This document shows positions 31,239 to 44,191 of a stretch of 64,000 nucleotides of DNA, in pieces. Position numbers and translations under genes: made by a program. Under the pieces are notes generated by a model that was not told where the DNA came from, did not search any database, and saw nothing but the letters and a program-made list of their open reading frames with translations. Source of the stretch: Clostridiaceae bacterium (GTDB lineage Bacteria; Bacillota; Clostridia; Oscillospirales; Acutalibacteraceae). The stretch spans positions 186,001 through 250,000 of the forward strand of contig JAETSR010000002.1 of the NCBI GenBank assembly GCA_021769555.1. The letters run 5' to 3'. Numbering within the stretch: position 1 is the first letter of the stretch; each line of letters opens with the position of its first letter.

Positions 31239-34200
31239 ATGAGGTCAATTTTTACAGCACTTAACCGCTCCCCCGAATACGCCGGGCTCATTAAGGCGCT
31301 GAAGTCCGGGGCCGTGCCCGCCGTGGCCGCGGGGGTGTCCGGAGTGCATAAATGCGTGCTCACCGCCGGGCTCATGAGGGAGTCGGGCAGGAAGGCCCTT
31401 ATCATAGCCGCCGACGAGGCCGAGGCCCAGCGCTTCACTGAGGACCTGAAAAACCTGGGTATGCGCCCGGCCAATTATCCCCTAAGGGACTTTGGCTTTC
31501 GGGACGCCGCCGTGTCCTCAAGGGAGTACGAGCGCCAGCGCCTAGAGGCCCTCTCCCGCCTGCAGAACGGCTCATGTAACTGCATTGTAAGCTGCATAGA
31601 CGCGGCCTTGCAGTACACCCTGGGCCCGGATGAGCTCGGCCGGAGGCTCTTTACCCTTCGCTCTGGGCAGGCTTTATCAATAGAGCAGCTGCTCTCGGAC
31701 CTCGCCTCCTGCGGCTACACCAGGGAGGCCCAGATAGAGGGCCCGGGCCAGTTCAGCCGCCGGGGGGGCATTGTGGACTTCTTCTCCCCCAGCGCCCAAA
31801 TGCCGGTGAGGGTGGAGTTCTGGGGGGACGAGATAGACTCCCTCTCCGGCTTCGACCCGGACAGCCAGCGGCGCACGGACCCCCTTGCAGGAGTCACCCT
31901 GGCCCCATGCACGGAGGTGCTGCCCCAGAATGTCCCGGCCCTTGTGAAGAAGATAGAGGCCCTTGCAAAATCCCTTCGGGGGAAACGGGCCCCTAAGGCC
32001 AGGGAGATACTTTTATCCGAGGCGCAGAAGCTCACAGAGGGGCTGCATATAGGCTCCATGGATAAGTTCATACCACTGGTGTACGAGCGCCCGGCCACGC
32101 TGTTCGACTATTTTGACGAGAAGGACAGCTTCATGGTCTTCTCCGAGGGCACAAGGCTGAAGGACCGGGTGCGCACCACCCTTGTACAGTGGGCCGAGGA
32201 CCTTACCTCATATCTTGAGGACGGCTTACTCTGCAAGGGCCTTGACAAGTACTCGGAGACCTGGGAGCACGCCTTAACTCAGGCCCAGCGGGTCCCCAGC
32301 GTCTTCATGGACGTGTTCGCCCGGGGCACCTATGAGATACCCACAAGGACCCTTGTGAATATTACCGTCAGGCAGTTCCCGGCCTGGGGCGGCGGGGTGC
32401 AGCTTTTACAGGAGGACCTTTCGGCCCTGCTGCGCCAGGGGCGGGCATGTGTTGTGCTCTCGGGCACCGAGCGGGCCGGGAAAGCCCTGGCCGAGGATTT
32501 GAAGCAGTCCGGGCTCCCGGCGGCGTATATCGAGGACCCCTCCACAGCCCAGAAGGGCACCGTCACTGTAACCCCCGGCTCCCTCTCCGCGGGCTTCGAC
32601 TGGCCGGACGCGGATTTGGCCCTCATAGCCCGGGGCAGGGCTGTAACCCAGGCCGCAAGGAAGATAAAGAAGAATAAAAACTCGAAGGAGATATCAAGCC
32701 TCTCGGAGCTCTCGGCGGGGGACTATGTTGTACACGCCGCCCACGGCATAGGCATATTCGAGGGCATACACAAGGTGGAGATGAACGGCGTTGAGAAGGA
32801 CTATATTCTCATACGCTACGCCAGGAACGACTCACTCTATGTGCCGGTCACCCAGCTTGACATGGTGTCAAAATATATCGGCCCAAGGGAGGACTCGGGG
32901 ATAAAGCTCAGCAAATTGGGGGGCGCGGACTGGCAGCAGAAGAAGCAGAAGGTCCGGGCGGCGGTGAAGGACATTGCGAAGGAGCTCATAGAGCTCTACG
33001 CAAAGCGAATGCAGCAGGAGGGCCACGCTTTCGACCCGGACGGGGAGTGGCAGCGTGACTTTGAGGGCCGCTTCGAGTTTGAGGAGACAGAGGACCAGCT
33101 TCGCTGTGTCAGCGAGATAAAATCGGACATGGAGCGCCCTGTGCCAATGGACCGGCTTCTCTGCGGGGACGTGGGCTTCGGAAAGACGGAGGTGGCCTTG
33201 AGGGCGGCCTTCAAGTGCGTTACAGGGGGCAAGCAGTGCGCCATTTTAGTGCCCACGACCATTTTAGCCTGGCAGCACTACCAGACCATTTTAAGGCGCA
33301 TGGAGGGCTTTCCGGTGGACGTGGAGCTGCTGTCCCGGTTCCGCACGCCAAAGCAGCAGGAGGAGACTTTGCGGAAGCTCAAGCGCGGGGCGGTTGATAT
33401 TGTGGTGGGCACCCACAGGCTTGTCAGTAAAGACGTGCGGTTCAAGGATTTGGGACTGGTGATAATCGACGAGGAGCAGCGCTTCGGAGTGGCACAGAAG
33501 GAGAAGCTAAAGGCCCTATGCAGCACCGCCGACGTGCTGACCCTCTCGGCAACGCCAATCCCCCGCACGCTGAATATGGCCCTCTCCGGCATTCGGGACA
33601 TGTCGGTGATAGAGGAGGCCCCGGAGGATAGGCACCCGGTGCAGACCTATGTGATGGAGCACGACAACGGGGTGATATACGACGCCATCAGAAGGGAGCT
33701 GAGAAGGGGCGGGCAGGTGTACTACCTCCACAACGACACCGCGTCTATCTCCCGCACGGCGGCTAGACTCCAGGAGGCCATACCCGAGGCGAGGGTGGGC
33801 TTCGGCCACGGGAAGATGGACGAGGAGGAGCTCAGTGAGGTCTGGCGGCAGCTTCTGGACCATGAGATAGACATTTTGGTCTGCACCACTATTATAGAGA
33901 CAGGCGTTGACGTGCCCAGCGCGAACACCCTCATAATCGAGAACGCGGACAGGATGGGCCTTAGCCAGCTCCACCAGCTCCGCGGGCGCGTGGGCAGGAG
34001 CTCCCGGCGGGCCTACGCCTACCTCACCTATACCCCCAATAAATCTTTGCAGGAGATAGCCCAGAAGCGCCTCTCGGCCATCAGGGAGTTCACGGAGTTC
34101 GGCTCGGGCTTCAAGATAGCCATGCGGGACCTTGAGATAAGGGGCGCGGGGAATGTGCTTGGGGGCGAGCAGCACGGGCATATGGAGGCCGTGGGCTATG

Positions 34201-34703
34201 ACATGTACGTGAAGCTTTTGAACGAGGCCGTGAGCCTTATGAAGGGCGAGGAGGTGAAGGCCCCGGTGGACGAGGGGTGCTCTGTGGATATGCAGGTCTC
34301 GGCCCATATACCCGAGGACTATATCGAGAGCATAGACCTGCGCCTTGAGGTATACAGGAAGATAGCCCAGATAGAAAACGGCGAGGACGCCATGGACGTG
34401 ACCGACGAGCTCATAGACCGCTTCGGCGAGCCCCCTGAGGCCGTAAGGGGGCTTATAGACATAGCCCTGCTCCGGGGCACGGCGGCGGGCTTTGGCATAA
34501 ACGAGATAAAGCAGCAGAACGACTCACTGCTCCTATACCAGCGGCAGGTTGACATGGCCCAGGTTTCAAGGCTCGTGAAGGCCATGAACGGCCGGGTGAT
34601 GGTGAGCGCGGGGAGCAGGCCGTATCTGAGCGTAAGGCTCAGGGGCGAGCCCCCCCTTGAGGTCCTCTCCGGGGTTTTGAAAATCATGGGGGAAAACTTA
34701 TAG
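31239..34703 (+). CDS. mfd: transcription-repair coupling factor
   Basis: A full-length 1154-residue Mfd translocase that removes stalled RNA polymerase and recruits UvrA. In order: UvrB-like N-terminal domains, the polymerase-interacting CarD-like domain (SAGDYVVHAAHGIGIFEGI, near residue 490), a superfamily 2 helicase core with GDVGFGKTEVALRAA (Walker A) and IIDEEQRFGV (DEEQ box), LRGRVGRSSRRAYAYL (motif VI) and the C-terminal TRCF domain. It forms a run with pth upstream and the PrsA-like lipoprotein downstream. Confidence 0.97.
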   Translation: MRSIFTALNRSPEYAGLIKALKSGAVPAVAAGVSGVHKCVLTAGLMRESGRKALIIAADEAEAQRFTEDLKNLGMRPANYPLRDFGFRDAAVSSREYERQRLEALSRLQNGSCNCIVSCIDAALQYTLGPDELGRRLFTLRSGQALSIEQLLSDLASCGYTREAQIEGPGQFSRRGGIVDFFSPSAQMPVRVEFWGDEIDSLSGFDPDSQRRTDPLAGVTLAPCTEVLPQNVPALVKKIEALAKSLRGKRAPKAREILLSEAQKLTEGLHIGSMDKFIPLVYERPATLFDYFDEKDSFMVFSEGTRLKDRVRTTLVQWAEDLTSYLEDGLLCKGLDKYSETWEHALTQAQRVPSVFMDVFARGTYEIPTRTLVNITVRQFPAWGGGVQLLQEDLSALLRQGRACVVLSGTERAGKALAEDLKQSGLPAAYIEDPSTAQKGTVTVTPGSLSAGFDWPDADLALIARGRAVTQAARKIKKNKNSKEISSLSELSAGDYVVHAAHGIGIFEGIHKVEMNGVEKDYILIRYARNDSLYVPVTQLDMVSKYIGPREDSGIKLSKLGGADWQQKKQKVRAAVKDIAKELIELYAKRMQQEGHAFDPDGEWQRDFEGRFEFEETEDQLRCVSEIKSDMERPVPMDRLLCGDVGFGKTEVALRAAFKCVTGGKQCAILVPTTILAWQHYQTILRRMEGFPVDVELLSRFRTPKQQEETLRKLKRGAVDIVVGTHRLVSKDVRFKDLGLVIIDEEQRFGVAQKEKLKALCSTADVLTLSATPIPRTLNMALSGIRDMSVIEEAPEDRHPVQTYVMEHDNGVIYDAIRRELRRGGQVYYLHNDTASISRTAARLQEAIPEARVGFGHGKMDEEELSEVWRQLLDHEIDILVCTTIIETGVDVPSANTLIIENADRMGLSQLHQLRGRVGRSSRRAYAYLTYTPNKSLQEIAQKRLSAIREFTEFGSGFKIAMRDLEIRGAGNVLGGEQHGHMEAVGYDMYVKLLNEAVSLMKGEEVKAPVDEGCSVDMQVSAHIPEDYIESIDLRLEVYRKIAQIENGEDAMDVTDELIDRFGEPPEAVRGLIDIALLRGTAAGFGINEIKQQNDSLLLYQRQVDMAQVSRLVKAMNGRVMVSAGSRPYLSVRLRGEPPLEVLSGVLKIMGENL

Positions 34704-34821
34704 ACATTTGCAGAGTTTTGCGGTATAATAGGGGCGTTCCGGTTTGATTTTAAGAAAAAACAGGTCTTTTAATAAAAAATCAAAATATTTTGCCTGTTTG
34801 AAAAGAAAGGACAGTGTATCT

Positions 34822-35922
34822 ATGACAAAAATCTTTAAGCGCGCCGCGGCGGGGGTAATGGCCCTGGCCATGTGCGCGGGCCTTTCCGGCTGCTACAGCG
34901 AGAACAACACCTGGGCACTGAAGTCCGGGGACACCACCCTGCCCATCGGCGGCTACATCTACTATCTGTCCAGCGCCTACTCTGAGGCGGCTGCGAAGGT
35001 ACCCACTGACGGGGAGGTATTAAAGTCCGATATCGACGGGCAGAACGCCTCGGAGTGGATAAAGTCCAGGGCCATGGACTACCTCTACTCCTACGCCTTT
35101 GTGGACCAAAAGTTTAATGAGCTGGGCCTCTCCCTCGACGAGGACGAGCAGGAGTCCGCTGAGTATGTCACAAACAATATGTGGGCCTACTATAAGTCCG
35201 CATTTGAGAAGATGGGCATTGCCGAGGGCTCCTTTAAGGAGGCCTACTCCGTCTATAACTCCAAGCTCACAAAGCTTCTGCGCACAATGTACGGCAAGGG
35301 CGGCGAGCTTGAGCTTTCCGAGGACGAGCTGCACAGCTACTATACCGATAATTATGTATACTACCGTTACCTCTACGTGGACCTCACCACCACCAATGAG
35401 GACGGCGAGTCCGAGGAAATGGACGAGGACGAGAAGTCCGACGCCAAGGAGTACCTTGAGGACCAGGCCGAGCTTGTGAAGGACGGCCGCCTTGAGCTTG
35501 ACACCGTTTCAGCCAACTACGCGAACTATAAGGGCCAGGAGCCCACCCTGGGCGAGCCCGCGGCCTATAATAAAGAGAACGTGAACGAGCTCTTCTCAGA
35601 GGCCCTTGAGCCCCTGAAAAACGGAGAGGCAGCCTTCGTGGAGACGGCCACGCGGTACTATATCGTCCAGAAGCTGGACGTTGAGGAGGACTTCTCAGCC
35701 CTTAAAGAGGACGAGGACCGCCTGGGGAGCCTGCTCAGCGAGATGAAGCTTGAGGAGTTCAACGACTATGCCGCAGAAGAGGGCAGGTCCCTGGACAATA
35801 TTACTGTGAACGAGAGCGCCATCGGCAGCGTAAAGCCCTCGAAGATAGCCGGGGTCGTGGGCAAGGCCGGGGTCTCTTCCGCTAGCTCTTCCGAGAGCTC
35901 CTCCGAGAGCGAGAGCGAGTAA
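34822..35922 (+). CDS. PrsA/SurA-like foldase lipoprotein
   Basis: A 366-residue lipoprotein: basic start, hydrophobic helix and lipobox LSGC (cysteine near residue 24). The middle resembles SurA/PrsA N-terminal helical domains, and GQEPTLGEPAAYNKENVNELFSEAL resembles a parvulin-type segment, though a canonical rotamase core is weak. The C-terminus is a Ser/Glu low-complexity tail. It would help exported proteins fold outside the membrane; the enzymatic activity is uncertain. The ATG at 34822 follows AAAGAAAGGA; an upstream in-frame TTG at 34744 lacks a lipoprotein signal at the right place. Position after mfd is common for such genes. Confidence 0.75.
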   Translation: MTKIFKRAAAGVMALAMCAGLSGCYSENNTWALKSGDTTLPIGGYIYYLSSAYSEAAAKVPTDGEVLKSDIDGQNASEWIKSRAMDYLYSYAFVDQKFNELGLSLDEDEQESAEYVTNNMWAYYKSAFEKMGIAEGSFKEAYSVYNSKLTKLLRTMYGKGGELELSEDELHSYYTDNYVYYRYLYVDLTTTNEDGESEEMDEDEKSDAKEYLEDQAELVKDGRLELDTVSANYANYKGQEPTLGEPAAYNKENVNELFSEALEPLKNGEAAFVETATRYYIVQKLDVEEDFSALKEDEDRLGSLLSEMKLEEFNDYAAEEGRSLDNITVNESAIGSVKPSKIAGVVGKAGVSSASSSESSSESESE

Positions 35923-35935
35923 CGGACTTAAAAAG

Positions 35936-35978
35936 GCCCGCCTGAAAGGGGAAGCCCCCTGTTTCAGGCGGGCTTTTT
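35936..35978 (+). terminator. strong intrinsic terminator
   Basis: GCCCGCCTGAAA and TTTCAGGCGGGC form a 12-pair stem followed by TTTTT. It ends the pth-mfd-lipoprotein transcript. Confidence 0.9.
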
Positions 35979-36062
35979 CTGCTCTATATTGTCGTCTTTT
36001 GGCTTTGGGAAACAGCGCATAGTGTTATATTCATCTTTACTCTCTGTTTTGGAATTTTACTT

Positions 36063-36091
36063 TTGACATTTGGGAATATAAGGGGTATAAT
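36063..36091 (+). promoter_or_regulatory. consensus promoter of the V-ATPase operon
   Basis: TTGACA (36063-36068), 17 bases, TATAAT (36086-36091): a perfect sigma-A consensus. The leader of roughly 85 bases before the first gene shows no clear stable structure. Confidence 0.88.
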
Positions 36092-36185
36092 ATGCTTGTG
36101 TCTGTGTACCTATATCTAATGGGGCGCACAGCGCACCATACGGTATCAAAACTACTTTGAGGCTATCAGCAGGAGGTGAAGAAGT

Positions 36186-36503
36186 TTGGCGAAAGAGACC
36201 ATGCAGGCCATCAGCGACGCTGAGCTCAAGGCGCGGGACGTGGTGCTGCATGCTAAGGAGGAAGGCGAAAGGCTCACTGCCGAAGCCGCGTCCCAGGGAG
36301 CGGAGGCTTTGAAAGCCGCCGTGAAGGAGGCCGGGAAGAAGGCCGACGTGCTCTGCGGCGTGGCCCGGGCCGACGCGGAGAAGACCCGCGCCGCCGTCCG
36401 GGAGGAAACCCTCCGTCAGCAGGAAGAGCTGCGAAAGTCAGCCGGGGCAAACAGCGCCCGGGCCGCGGAGGAAATCCGCAAAATCGTTTTGGGCAAGGCC
36501 TAA
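36186..36503 (+). CDS. V-type ATPase peripheral stalk subunit H/G-like
   Basis: A 105-residue, Ala/Glu/Lys-rich protein predicted to be one long helix, like the stalk subunit that dimerises with subunit E (NtpF of Enterococcus). The TTG at 36186 lies eight bases after AGGAGGTG; an ATG at 36201 is the alternative. It is the first gene of the operon, the same position as ntpF. The sequence itself is low in diagnostic residues, so the call rests on context and composition. Confidence 0.8.
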   Translation: MAKETMQAISDAELKARDVVLHAKEEGERLTAEAASQGAEALKAAVKEAGKKADVLCGVARADAEKTRAAVREETLRQQEELRKSAGANSARAAEEIRKIVLGKA

Positions 36504-36520
36504 AGGAGGTTCGATGCAGA

Positions 36521-39041
<2,521 letters not shown>

Positions 39042-39080
39042 TGAAGGCGCGCCGATACATAAAAGAGAGGAGGCAGAGCC

Positions 39081-39692
39081 ATGACCGGACTGGAATCTAT
39101 AATCAGCCAAATAGCCGGTGACGGCCAGAAAGAGGCCGGGGAGATACTCGGTGAAGCAAAAAAGAAAGCCGCCGAGATAGCTGAGGAGGCCAAGAACAAG
39201 GGCGCCGAACAGGTTCGTGCGGTCCTCAGGGACGGCGAGCGCCGGGCCCAGGACATCAGGGACCGGGCAAAGTCCGCGGCGGAGCTGGAGCAGAGAAACC
39301 AAATGCTGGTGTTCAAGCAGCAGCTTATCGGCGAGACCGTGGACGCCGCCAGGAGGTCCTTCGAGGAGGCCCCGGACGGCGAGTACTTCGACACCCTTCT
39401 GGCCCTTTACACCCGCTTTGCAAGGGAGGGCCAGGGCGAGCTGCGCCTGAACCAGAAAGACCTTGACCGCCTGCCGGACGACTTTTTGGCCCGCATGAGA
39501 AAGGCCGTGCCCGGGGCGCAGGTCACCATCTCCCCCAAGGCCCACGATGTGGAGAGCGGCTTCCTGCTGGTATACGGCGGCGTGGACATCAACTGCACCT
39601 TCCGCGCCATCTTCGAGGACGCCTACGAGGAGCTGAGGGACACGGCAGGCAGGCTGCTGTTCAGCAGCAGCAAAGCTGCTGCCCAGGCATGA
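39081..39692 (+). CDS. ntpE: V-type ATPase subunit E (peripheral stalk)
   Basis: A 203-residue stalk subunit. The N-terminal 90 residues are a charged helix (QKEAGEILGEAKKKAAEIAE) that pairs with the H/G-like subunit; the C-terminal domain ends in the typical INCTFRAIFEDAYEELR segment that contacts subunit B. The ribosome binding site is AGAGGAGG. It is in the standard position after K. Confidence 0.92.
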   Translation: MTGLESIISQIAGDGQKEAGEILGEAKKKAAEIAEEAKNKGAEQVRAVLRDGERRAQDIRDRAKSAAELEQRNQMLVFKQQLIGETVDAARRSFEEAPDGEYFDTLLALYTRFAREGQGELRLNQKDLDRLPDDFLARMRKAVPGAQVTISPKAHDVESGFLLVYGGVDINCTFRAIFEDAYEELRDTAGRLLFSSSKAAAQA

Positions 39693-39720
39693 GTACGCCC
39701 TAAGAAAGGAAACTGCCTCT

Positions 39721-40683
39721 ATGACTGAAGAATATATCTACGCGGTGGCAAGGGTGCGCTCAAGGGAGCTATCCCTTCTCACCCGCCAGGACGTGGACCA
39801 GCTTATGGCCTGCAGGACCTACGACGAGTGCCTTAGGACCCTGTCGGACAAGGGCTGGGGCGGCGGGGACCCCTCCGCCGAGGCTGTTTTGGCCGCCGAG
39901 GAGGAGAAGACCTGGGCCTTTATCCACGAGCTGACGGACGATTTGACCCCCTTTAAGGTGCTCCTTTACCCCACCGACTATAATAACCTGAAGGCCGCCA
40001 TAAAATCTGTGGTCACAGGCGTTGAGCCCCATGACGTGTTCCTCCCCGGAGGCGCCGTGGACCCGGAGCTCCTGCTCCGCTGTGTGAGGGAGGGCGACTT
40101 TTCGGAGCTGCCCGAGCCCATGGCGGCAGCGGCGGACGAGGCCTACCACACCCTGCTTCAGACCGAGGACGGCCAGCTTTGCGACGTGATACTTGACAAG
40201 GCCTGCCTTTGCGGCCTTTTGCAGTGCGGCAGGGAGAGCGGCGTGGATATCCTCAGGGACTACGCCGAGCTTACGGCGGCCGTCTCCGACATAAAGACAG
40301 CCGTGCGCGCCTGCAAAACCGGCAAGAGCCGGGCCTTCCTTGAGGCCGCCCTGGCCCCCTGCGGGACTCTGGACGCGGCCTCGCTGGCAGCGGCGGCCTG
40401 CAGGGGCCTTGAGGACCTGTTCGCGTATCTTGCCATAACGCCCTACGGCGAGGCCGCGGAGAAGCTCAGGGAGTCCTATTCGGCCTTTGAAAAGTACTGC
40501 GACGACAAGGTTATGGACCTTATCAAGGAGCAGAAGATGAACCCCTTCACCGTGGGGCCCCTTTTCGCCTATGTGCTGGCAAGAAGGAACGAGATTAGCA
40601 CCGTGCGGATTATACTCTCCGGAAAGCTCAACGAGCTGGACGACGGTATGATTCGGGAAAGACTGAGGGATATGTATGTATAA
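39721..40683 (+). CDS. ntpC: V-type ATPase subunit C (rotor-membrane connector, d/C type)
   Basis: A 320-residue homologue of archaeal/bacterial V-ATPase subunit C (eukaryotic d), an all-helical funnel that links the central shaft to the proteolipid ring. FKVLLYPTDYNNLKAAIKSV and the C-terminal PLFAYVLARRNEISTVRIIL are family-typical; the last motif is the most conserved. The next gene overlaps its end by eight bases, indicating tight coupling. Confidence 0.92.
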   Translation: MTEEYIYAVARVRSRELSLLTRQDVDQLMACRTYDECLRTLSDKGWGGGDPSAEAVLAAEEEKTWAFIHELTDDLTPFKVLLYPTDYNNLKAAIKSVVTGVEPHDVFLPGGAVDPELLLRCVREGDFSELPEPMAAAADEAYHTLLQTEDGQLCDVILDKACLCGLLQCGRESGVDILRDYAELTAAVSDIKTAVRACKTGKSRAFLEAALAPCGTLDAASLAAAACRGLEDLFAYLAITPYGEAAEKLRESYSAFEKYCDDKVMDLIKEQKMNPFTVGPLFAYVLARRNEISTVRIILSGKLNELDDGMIRERLRDMYV

Positions 40684-40996
40684 GATTGCAGTTTTGGGCG
40701 ACCGCGACAGCATATACGGCTTCGCGGCCCTGGGGCTGGAGGTCTTCCCAGTCTCAAACGGCGACGAGGGCGCCCATACCCTCAGAAGGCTCTCCGAGCA
40801 GGACTACGCCGTGGTATACGTCACCGAGGCCCTGGCCGAGGAGATACCCGGGGAGATAGAGCGCTGCCGGGAGAGCCTTATGCCCGCCGTCATCCCCATC
40901 CCCGGGGTGCACGGCAACACAGGCATGGGGCTTAACATGGTGAAGCGCTCCGTGGAGCAGGCCGTGGGCTCAGACATTATTTTCAACGGCAACTAA
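40676..40996 (+). CDS. ntpG: V-type ATPase subunit F (central shaft)
   Basis: A 106-residue Rossmann-like subunit: KIAVLGDRDSIYGFAALGL at the N-terminus and VIPIPGVHGNTGMGLNMVKRSV near the C-terminus are typical of subunit F/NtpG. It binds subunit D in the rotating shaft. The start overlaps the end of the subunit C gene by eight bases. Confidence 0.92.
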   Translation: MYKIAVLGDRDSIYGFAALGLEVFPVSNGDEGAHTLRRLSEQDYAVVYVTEALAEEIPGEIERCRESLMPAVIPIPGVHGNTGMGLNMVKRSVEQAVGSDIIFNGN

Positions 40997-41042
40997 GCTA
41001 GTACAGGAAAAAATAATACGAGAAAAAAGGTGATTGGTAAAC

Positions 41043-42812
41043 ATGAGCAATGGTACCATCAAAAAAATAGCCGGACCTCTCGTTATCGCCAAGGGTATGC
41101 GCGACGCCAACATGTTCGACGTGGTGCGCGTCAGCGAGCGCAGGCTTATAGGCGAGATAATAGAGATACACGGCGACGAGGCCTCCATACAGGTGTACGA
41201 GGAGACCTCCGGCCTGGCCCCCGGCGAGCCTGTGGAGTCCACGGGCGTGCCCATGAGCGTGGAGCTGGGGCCCGGCCTTATCACCAGCATTTATGACGGC
41301 ATCCAGCGCCCGCTGGACGACATCATGAAGATTTCCGGCAACAACCTGCAAAGGGGCGTCGAGGTGCCCTCCCTTAAAAGGGACCTTGAGTGGGACTTTG
41401 TGCCCGTAAAGCAGACCGGCGACCAGGTCGTGCCCGGGGACATCATCGGCACTGTCCAGGAGACGGAGGTCGTGTCCCACAAGATAATGGTGCCCATGGG
41501 CATTGAGGGCATGATAACCGAGATAAAGGCCGGGAAGTACAAGGTCACCGACATGGTGGCCACGGTTGAGACAAAGAGCGGCCCCAAGAAGGTGGGCCTT
41601 ATGCAGAAGTGGCCTGTCCGTCAGGGCCGGCCCTATAAGCAGAAGCTCTCCCCCAATATGCCCCTGGTCACCGGCCAGCGGGTGGTTGACACCATGTTTC
41701 CCATCGCGAAGGGCGGCGTGGCGGCTGTTCCCGGCCCCTTCGGCTCGGGCAAGACAGTTATACAGCACCAGCTGGCAAAGTGGGCCGAGGCTGATATAGT
41801 GGTCTACATCGGCTGCGGCGAGCGGGGCAACGAGATGACCGACGTTCTGAACGAGTTCCCCGAGCTCGTGGACCCCAAGACCGGCAAGTCCCTTATGGAG
41901 CGCACGGTGCTTATCGCCAACACCTCCGACATGCCCGTTGCGGCCCGCGAGGCCTCGGTGTACACCGGCATTACCATTGCCGAGTACTTTAGGGACATGG
42001 GCTACTCCGTGGCCCTGATGGCCGACTCCACCTCCCGCTGGGCCGAGGCTCTGCGCGAGATGTCCGGCCGTCTTGAGGAAATGCCCGGCGAGGAGGGCTA
42101 CCCCACGTACCTTGGCAGCCGCCTTGCCCAGTTCTACGAGCGCGCCGGCTATGTCAAGACCCTGGGCAGCGATGACCGCGAGGGCTCCCTGTCCGTTATC
42201 GGCGCTGTCTCCCCCTCCGGCGGCGACAACTCCGACCCGGTGGTTCAGGCTACCCTGCGCATAGTAAAGGTGTTCTGGGGCCTGGATTCGGCTCTCGCCC
42301 AGCAGCGCCACTTCCCGGCCATCAACTGGCTCACGAGCTATTCCCTGTACCTGGACAACATCGCCGAGTGGTTCAACAGCAAGGTTGCCCCGGACTGGAT
42401 AGACATGCGCACAAAGCTTATGGGCCTTTTGCAGGATGAGTCTGAACTGCAGGAGATAGTGCAGCTGGTTGGCATGGACGCTTTGAGCGCCCCCGAGCGC
42501 CTGAAGCTTGAGGCCGCGCGTTCCATCCGCGAGGACTTCCTCCATCAGAACTCCTTCGACGAGGTTGACACCTACACCTCCCTTGACAAGCAGCACAAGA
42601 TGATGCAGCTTATCGCCGCCTACTACGACAAGGCCCAGGAGGCCCTCTCCGCCGGGGCGGACATCCAGAAGCTCATCGACCTGCCTGTAAGGGAGCAGAT
42701 AGGCCGCTATAAGTACACCCTTCCCGAGAATGCTGCCTCTGTCTTCGACCAGGTGATGGCACAGCTCGACAAGGAAGTTAATGAAGCCAAGAATGCAAAG
42801 GAGGACTTCTAA
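41043..42812 (+). CDS. ntpA: V-type ATPase catalytic subunit A
   Basis: A 589-residue catalytic ATPase subunit. The P-loop is GPFGSGKTV (near residue 232), followed by [10 protein letters not shown], the Walker B region [17 protein letters not shown], and [14 protein letters not shown]; the non-homologous insert specific for V/A-type A subunits is present in the N-terminal third. The ATG at 41043 fits AAGGTGAT; an in-frame TTG nine bases upstream is less likely. The stop overlaps the start of subunit B by one base. Confidence 0.96.
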   Translation: MSNGTIKKIAGPLVIAKGMRDANMFDVVRVSERRLIGEIIEIHGDEASIQVYEETSGLAPGEPVESTGVPMSVELGPGLITSIYDGIQRPLDDIMKISGNNLQRGVEVPSLKRDLEWDFVPVKQTGDQVVPGDIIGTVQETEVVSHKIMVPMGIEGMITEIKAGKYKVTDMVATVETKSGPKKVGLMQKWPVRQGRPYKQKLSPNMPLVTGQRVVDTMFPIAKGGVAAVPGPFGSGKTVIQHQLAKWAEADIVVYIGCGERGNEMTDVLNEFPELVDPKTGKSLMERTVLIANTSDMPVAAREASVYTGITIAEYFRDMGYSVALMADSTSRWAEALREMSGRLEEMPGEEGYPTYLGSRLAQFYERAGYVKTLGSDDREGSLSVIGAVSPSGGDNSDPVVQATLRIVKVFWGLDSALAQQRHFPAINWLTSYSLYLDNIAEWFNSKVAPDWIDMRTKLMGLLQDESELQEIVQLVGMDALSAPERLKLEAARSIREDFLHQNSFDEVDTYTSLDKQHKMMQLIAAYYDKAQEALSAGADIQKLIDLPVREQIGRYKYTLPENAASVFDQVMAQLDKEVNEAKNAKEDF

Positions 42813-44185
42813 TGCCAAAGGAATATAGGACTATCCAGGAAGTGGCAGGCCCTCTTATGCTGGTGCGCGACGTTGAGAACGTAGCCTATGACGAGCTCGC
42901 TGAGATTGAGCTTGCCAACGGCGACCGCCGCCGCTGCCGCGTTCTGGAAATAAACGAGGGCAACGCCCTTGTGCAGCTGTTTGAAAACTCCACAGGTATC
43001 AACCTGTCAAATTCCAAGGTGCGTTTTTTGGGCCACAGCATGGAGCTGGGGGTCAGCGAGGACATGCTGGGCCGAGTTTTCGACGGCCTGGGCCGCCCCA
43101 TTGACGACGGCCCGGAGATACTGCCGGACATGCGCGTTGACATCAACGGCCTGCCCATGAACCCCGCCGCCCGGAACTATCCCCAGGAGTTCATTCAGAC
43201 CGGCGTTTCCGCTATCGACGGCCTGAACACCCTGGTCCGCGGCCAGAAGCTGCCCATCTTCTCAGCCTCCGGCCTGCCCCACGCTCAGCTTGCGGCCCAG
43301 ATTGCCCGTCAGGCCAAGGTGCGCGGCACCAACGACCCCTTCGTGGTGGTCTTCGCGGCAATGGGCATTACCTTCGAGGAGTCCAACTTCTTCGTGCAGA
43401 GCTTTAGGGAGACCGGGGCTATCGACCGCACGGTTATGTTCGTGAACCTGGCTAACGACCCCGCTGTTGAGCGTATCGCCACCCCCAAGATGGCCTTAAC
43501 CGCCGCGGAGTATCTGGCCTTCCAGAAGAACATGCACGTGCTGGTAATACTCACCGACATCACAAACTATGCCGACGCCCTCCGCGAGGTTTCCGCAGCC
43601 CGCAAGGAGGTCCCTGGACGGCGCGGCTATCCCGGCTACATGTACACGGACCTTGCCACCCTCTACGAGCGCGCGGGGCGTCAGAAGGGCAAGACCGGCT
43701 CCATCACCATGATACCCATCCTCACCATGCCCGAGGGCGACAAGACCCACCCCATCCCGGACCTTACCGGCTACATCACCGAGGGCCAGATAATCCTCTC
43801 TAACGAGCTGTACCGCAAGAACGTGACCCCGCCCATCGACGTGCTGCCCTCTCTGAGCCGTCTGAAGGATAAGGGTATCGGCGAGGGCCGCACCCGCGCC
43901 GACCACGCGGCTACAATGAACCAGCTCTTCGCGGCCTATGCCAGAGGCAAGGAGGCCAAGGAGCTGATGGTGGTGCTTGGCGAGGCGGCTTTGACGGAAA
44001 TTGACAAGCTCTATGCCAAGTTCGCCGACGCCTTTGAGAGCGAGTACGTCTCTCAGGGCTACACTGCCAACAGGGATATCGAGGAGACCCTGGACATCGG
44101 CTGGAAGCTGCTGTCCATTCTCCCCCGCTCAGAGCTCAAGCGTATCAACGACAAGTTCCTGGACCAGTATTACGGAAAGGTGTGA
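42812..44185 (+). CDS. ntpB: V-type ATPase non-catalytic subunit B
   Basis: A 457-residue subunit that alternates with A in the hexamer. It lacks a canonical P-loop at the equivalent site ([18 protein letters not shown]), as expected for [21 protein letters not shown] and the [20 protein letters not shown] region are family hallmarks. The start ATG overlaps the A stop (TAATG). Conserved throughout, so the complex should be functional. Confidence 0.96.
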   Translation: MPKEYRTIQEVAGPLMLVRDVENVAYDELAEIELANGDRRRCRVLEINEGNALVQLFENSTGINLSNSKVRFLGHSMELGVSEDMLGRVFDGLGRPIDDGPEILPDMRVDINGLPMNPAARNYPQEFIQTGVSAIDGLNTLVRGQKLPIFSASGLPHAQLAAQIARQAKVRGTNDPFVVVFAAMGITFEESNFFVQSFRETGAIDRTVMFVNLANDPAVERIATPKMALTAAEYLAFQKNMHVLVILTDITNYADALREVSAARKEVPGRRGYPGYMYTDLATLYERAGRQKGKTGSITMIPILTMPEGDKTHPIPDLTGYITEGQIILSNELYRKNVTPPIDVLPSLSRLKDKGIGEGRTRADHAATMNQLFAAYARGKEAKELMVVLGEAALTEIDKLYAKFADAFESEYVSQGYTANRDIEETLDIGWKLLSILPRSELKRINDKFLDQYYGKV

Positions 44186-44191
44186 TGGGCC

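Noticed and set aside
40998..42818. A 606-codon open frame on the minus strand across ntpA
   Set aside because: It is the mirror of a highly conserved gene. GC-rich codon use with few stop triplets in that frame creates it; the translation is low in information and has no family motif or ribosome binding site.
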